DNA from: JAHJQZ01 sp963675235
GTDB lineage: Bacteria > Pseudomonadota > Alphaproteobacteria > Rhizobiales > Devosiaceae
Assembly (NCBI GenBank): GCA_963675235.2
Contig: CAXXFU010000004.1
Span: 744,001-808,000, forward strand
Direction of reading: 5' to 3'
Length of the DNA: 64,000 nucleotides
Below are positions 60,919 through 64,000 of this stretch, one piece after another. The notes beneath the pieces were generated by a model. The model ran no database searches. It was not told the origin of the DNA and saw only the letters and a list, made by a program, of their open reading frames with translations. The translations under genes were made by a program, and so were the position numbers. The number at the start of each line of letters is the position of its first letter. Within the stretch, counting starts at the first letter, position 1.

Positions 60919-62520
60919 CTAGCTGATCGCCTCTGTCGCGGCCTTCATGATCTTGAGGCCGGCCTGGTACTGCTCGAGCCATTTGGCATAGCCGGCAACG
61001 TCGTCCGGATCGGGCCTGGCCACATCGAGCGCAGCATTGGCGAACACCTGATCGGCAAGATAGGCCTCGAGCGGCGCATCCTTGCCCATGCGCAAATATT
61101 CGGCCAGAACGGCAATGCCCCAGGCACCGCCTTCGCTGGCCGTATCGCCCACTGTCACAGGCGCACCGATGGCCGCCGCCAGCAGGCGTTGCGCCACACC
61201 GGCTGTGCGGAACATGCCGCCATGGGCGAACATCGAATCGAGCTTGACGCCCTCCCCCCACAGCACGTTCATGCCGAGGCTCAGCGTTCCGAAGGCGGCA
61301 TAGAGCTGGGTGCGCATGAAATTGCCGAGATTGAGATGGCTGCCTGGCGTGCGCACGACCAGCGGGCGTCCCTCCGCCAGTCCGGTGATCGGTTCGCCGG
61401 CGAGATAGTTATAGGCCAAAAGCCCGCCGCCATCGGCCTCGCCCTTGAGTGCCGCGTCGAACAGCGCGCCGAACACGGCATTGGCGTCCGCCTTTGCACC
61501 GATGGCTTCGGCGAATTCGGTGAACACCCCGGCCCAGGCGCCGAGCTCCGAAGCGCCATTGTTGCAGTGGACCATGGCGACGAGATCGCCGGCCGGCGTC
61601 GTGACGATGTCGAGTTCCTCATGCACCGAGGTCAGCGGCTTTTCGAGAACCACCATGGCGAAGATCGACGTACCGGCGCTGATATTGCCGGTACGCTGTG
61701 CCACCGCATTGGTCGCGACCATGCCGGTGCCGGCATCGCCCTCGGGCGGACAAACGGGCGTGCCAGCCTTGAGCGTGCCGCTGGCATCGAGGAGAGCCGC
61801 GCCCTCGTCGGTCAGCGTGCCGGCGTCCTGGCCGGCGACCAGTACCTCCGGGAAGACTTTGGTGGCGTCGAGCCCTGGCTGCAGCTTGGCGACCATCTCA
61901 CCGTATTTTGTCATCATTGCCGCGTCGAACGTGCGGGTCACCGGATCGATCGGGAACATGCCGGACGCATCGCCGACGCCGATGACCTTGCGGCCGGTCA
62001 GGCGCCAGTGGACATAGCCGGAGAGAGTGGTGATATAGGCGACCTTTCCGACATGAGGCTCGTTGTCGAGCGCCGCTTGGTAGAGATGGGAGGCCGACCA
62101 GCGGTGCGGAAAGTTGAAGCCGATCGCCTTGGTGAGCTCGATCGTGGCGCGATCGGTATTGGTGTTGCGCCAGGTGCGGAACGGCACCAGCAGCCTGTCT
62201 TCGGCGTCGAAGGCGAGATAGCCATGCATCATCGCCGAGAAACCGAGCGCGCCGATGCTTGTGCGCTTGACGCCGTGACGCTTCTCGACGTCGGCCATCA
62301 GGCTCCTCACAGCAGCCTGCAGCCCGACCCAGACCGCCTCTTCCGGATAGGTCCAGAGCCGGTCGACGAACTGGTTTTCCCAGCTGTGGTTGCCGGTGGC
62401 GAGGACCTCGTGGTCCGGCCCGATCAGGCACGCCTTGATATTGGTCGACCCGAACTCAATGCCCAGAGACGTCTTGCCTCCGTCTATGGCTGCAACCGCG
62501 TCGGTCTCCTGCTCGCTCAT
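60919..62520 (-). CDS. FGGY-family carbohydrate kinase (pentulose/xylulose type)
   Basis: 533 residues. FGGY_N begins with the ATP-phosphate loop LGIEFGSTNIKACLIG near residue 18-33; a conserved substrate segment is FRTWRNTNTDRA near 112. The FGGY_C part has PPEGDAGTGMVATNA (catalytic Asp region) near 262, NISAGTSIFAMV, and GGMFRTAGVAQRLLAAAIG near 440-458. It resembles AraB/XylB relatives found in arabinose or xylulose operons; the exact sugar is not set. It is transcribed away from the AraC-type regulator, which probably controls it. It differs in subgroup from the kinase at the window start. Confidence 0.88.
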   Translation of the reverse strand: MSEQETDAVAAIDGGKTSLGIEFGSTNIKACLIGPDHEVLATGNHSWENQFVDRLWTYPEEAVWVGLQAAVRSLMADVEKRHGVKRTSIGALGFSAMMHGYLAFDAEDRLLVPFRTWRNTNTDRATIELTKAIGFNFPHRWSASHLYQAALDNEPHVGKVAYITTLSGYVHWRLTGRKVIGVGDASGMFPIDPVTRTFDAAMMTKYGEMVAKLQPGLDATKVFPEVLVAGQDAGTLTDEGAALLDASGTLKAGTPVCPPEGDAGTGMVATNAVAQRTGNISAGTSIFAMVVLEKPLTSVHEELDIVTTPAGDLVAMVHCNNGASELGAWAGVFTEFAEAIGAKADANAVFGALFDAALKGEADGGGLLAYNYLAGEPITGLAEGRPLVVRTPGSHLNLGNFMRTQLYAAFGTLSLGMNVLWGEGVKLDSMFAHGGMFRTAGVAQRLLAAAIGAPVTVGDTASEGGAWGIAVLAEYLRMGKDAPLEAYLADQVFANAALDVARPDPDDVAGYAKWLEQYQAGLKIMKAATEAIS

Positions 62521-62982
62521 CGGTCATACCCTCCCTTTCTCATGTCACTTTCCATTGCCGCTTCGGTCACGCCACCTTCAGCCAGCCAGCTCCGCGCAAC
62601 CGTGCGAGACGATTGCGAACAGCCTGCCGGCGCCGGCCGAGTCGGCAATGCCGCACCAAATCACGACTTCATCTACAAGAACTTGCCTGTCGCGCGCTAC
62701 GCATTGCGTGCTTTTGCATTGGACGAAAAGACGCGGTTCACATGGCGACAACGCCATCACGATCATCCCCCGATCAGGGCCAGATTCCGCCGCTGCAAGT
62801 CGCACGTCCCGTCAACGTGCCAACACACCACCGATCAATCGCGGCGACTGATCGAGGGATCGGTTCCGGCTTAGTCACCCAGGGCGCGCGCATGGATAAT
62901 CCGCCTTTTCGTTCCCAGGTGAACTTGGACGCCTACTGGTATAAACTGCCGGAAACTGTACAGGGCGAGGGGAATTTTGCAA
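62521..62982. other. Divergent promoter region between kinase and AraC regulator
   Basis: 462 bp without a convincing gene. An ATG at 62892 opens a frame that stops after 16 codons. The kinase start is preceded by GGGAGGG. I see no clear direct-repeat operator, though AraC-type sites would be expected here. Confidence 0.4.
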
Positions 62983-64000
62983 TGCAGCATTCCGCTAATG
63001 ACATGGATAATCAGAGCAATTCCGCCAGCGATCCCGAGGACAAGGTCGACCCTACACAGGATCCCCAGGTCCAGCGCATCATCGACAAGCTCGCCCATCC
63101 GACCACTCCGGCCGGCGGCGTCGATCTCGATGTCGCGCCTCTGTTCCCGGGTTTTCCGTTCGACGTCAAGCTGGTTGCCGGCATCACCCCGATCGAGAAG
63201 GGCGGCCCGCTCGATTTCTGCATTGACCGGCCCAACGGCATGGCCGGCTGGATCATCAACCTGACCATCGAGGGCAAGGGAAGGATTTTCGAGGGCAAGG
63301 AGTCCTTCACCGTCGAACAGGGCGACCTGCTGCTGTTTCCGCCTGAAGCGATTCACTACTATGGGCGCGCCCCGGATGCCGAGAAATGGTGGCACCGATG
63401 GATTTATTTCCAGCCGCGGGCCTTCTGGCGCTCCTGGCTGAAATGGGAGCACCAGTCCCGCTCGGTCTATGTGCTGCGCACCAAGGGCGAGCGCTTTCTC
63501 GGCGAGATGGCGCAGCTGTTCGCGGAAGTGGAGAAACACAGCGCGCGCAATGACTACCTGTCGGCCGACCTCGCCTTCAACCGGCTCGAATACATCCTAT
63601 TATCGTGTCAGCGCGCCGACCGTGCCGCACATATGAAGGACGAGGCCATCGACGATCGCGTGCTCTCGGCCTGCCACCTGATCTCCTCGGACTTGCAGAG
63701 CTCGGCCAGCGTCAGCGAGATCGCCACGAGGGTCTGCCTGTCGCCATCGCGCCTGTCGCACCTGTTCCGCAAGCATCTCGGCATGGGCGTTGTGCAATGG
63801 CGCGAGTGCCAGCGCCTGCAATATGCCAAGCAATTGCTGCGGGTCACCAATGCACCGATCAAGTCGCTGTCACACATGGTCGGCTATGACGATCCGCTCT
63901 ATTTCTCCCGCGTCTTCCGCCGACATGTCGGCATGAGCCCATATAGCTTCAGGGCGCGCAGCCTCGGCACGTCCCCGGTGGACGAAGCGCCCGCGCAAGG
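62983..64000 (+). CDS. AraC-family transcriptional regulator, 3' end outside window
   Basis: The frame runs open from ATG 62983 (GAGGGG nine bases upstream) to the window end, about 339 codons. After a polar N-terminus, residues about 45-190 form a cupin-like sugar-binding domain (INLTIEGKGRIFEGKES, QGDLLLFPPEAIHYYGR). Residues about 225-325 carry two helix-turn-helices: SVSEIATRVCLSPSRLSHLFRKHLG and IKSLSHMVGYDDPLYFSRVFRRHVG. This is the AraC layout with arm and cupin. Divergent position suggests it controls the FGGY kinase. Only a few residues are likely missing. Confidence 0.92.

Overview
The window reads as a high-GC chromosome segment from an alphaproteobacterium of the order Hyphomicrobiales (Rhizobiales). 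The evidence is the conserved block murA - DUF2948 - hisD - UPF0262/phosphatase - infA - maf - yacG - tRNA-Phe, a hemA-type 5-aminolevulinate synthase, the DUF952-pyrD pair, a PodJ-like polarity protein, and the ligase-associated helicase/PdeM pair. I cannot fix family or genus. Nothing looks like a phage, transposon, integrase or CRISPR array; this is a core and metabolic region.

Layout. 0-2 kb: 3' end of a pentulose kinase and an exported SH3b protein, then tRNA-Phe. 2.4-10.4 kb: an SDR, then the leftward housekeeping block (pepT, yacG, maf, infA, a UPF0262-phosphatase fusion, hisD, DUF2948, murA, a 50-aa basic protein) up to tRNA-Thr. 10.5-21.3 kb: envelope and membrane genes (OmpA lipoprotein, MscS, MscL, CDF metal exporter), an acyltransferase-like protein, hemA, a DUF3795 protein, a frame-broken rhodanese and a LuxR-type regulator with an altered receiver. 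21.5-27.8 kb: a PodJ-like gene with a frame break, then a TSUP transporter/TIGR02186/DUF3429 operon. 27.8-38.4 kb: Lhr-type helicase, an AAC(6')-like acetyltransferase and PdeM in one overlapping operon; a P-loop kinase; two HD-GYP paralogues; SDR, MATE, pyrD, DUF952. 38.6-39.3 kb: an S24-like repressor without the catalytic residues.

39.3-53.2 kb is a nearly complete cobalamin cluster: cobD, cobQ, cobB, cobA (left), cbiD, cobK (right), cobM, a CobI-CbiG-CobJ fusion, cobL, a DUF429-CobH fusion and cbiX (left). CbiX, CbiG and CbiD are present while CobG, CobF and CobN are not seen, which points to the cobalt-early (anaerobic-type) route. 53.5-64 kb: a LacI regulator, a rhodanese, small exported and DUF4287 proteins, a TPR lipoprotein, a MarR-GNAT regulator behind two phased palindromes, a GhrA-type reductase, a membrane cytochrome c, pheA, a second FGGY kinase and a divergent AraC regulator cut by the window end.

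Five single-base frame breaks fall in four otherwise well-preserved genes (mscS, a rhodanese, podJ-like, and twice in cobJ). Because the protein resumes intact in another frame each time, indel errors in the assembly are as likely as real gene decay. Most large antisense reading frames are shadows of high GC content and were left out.
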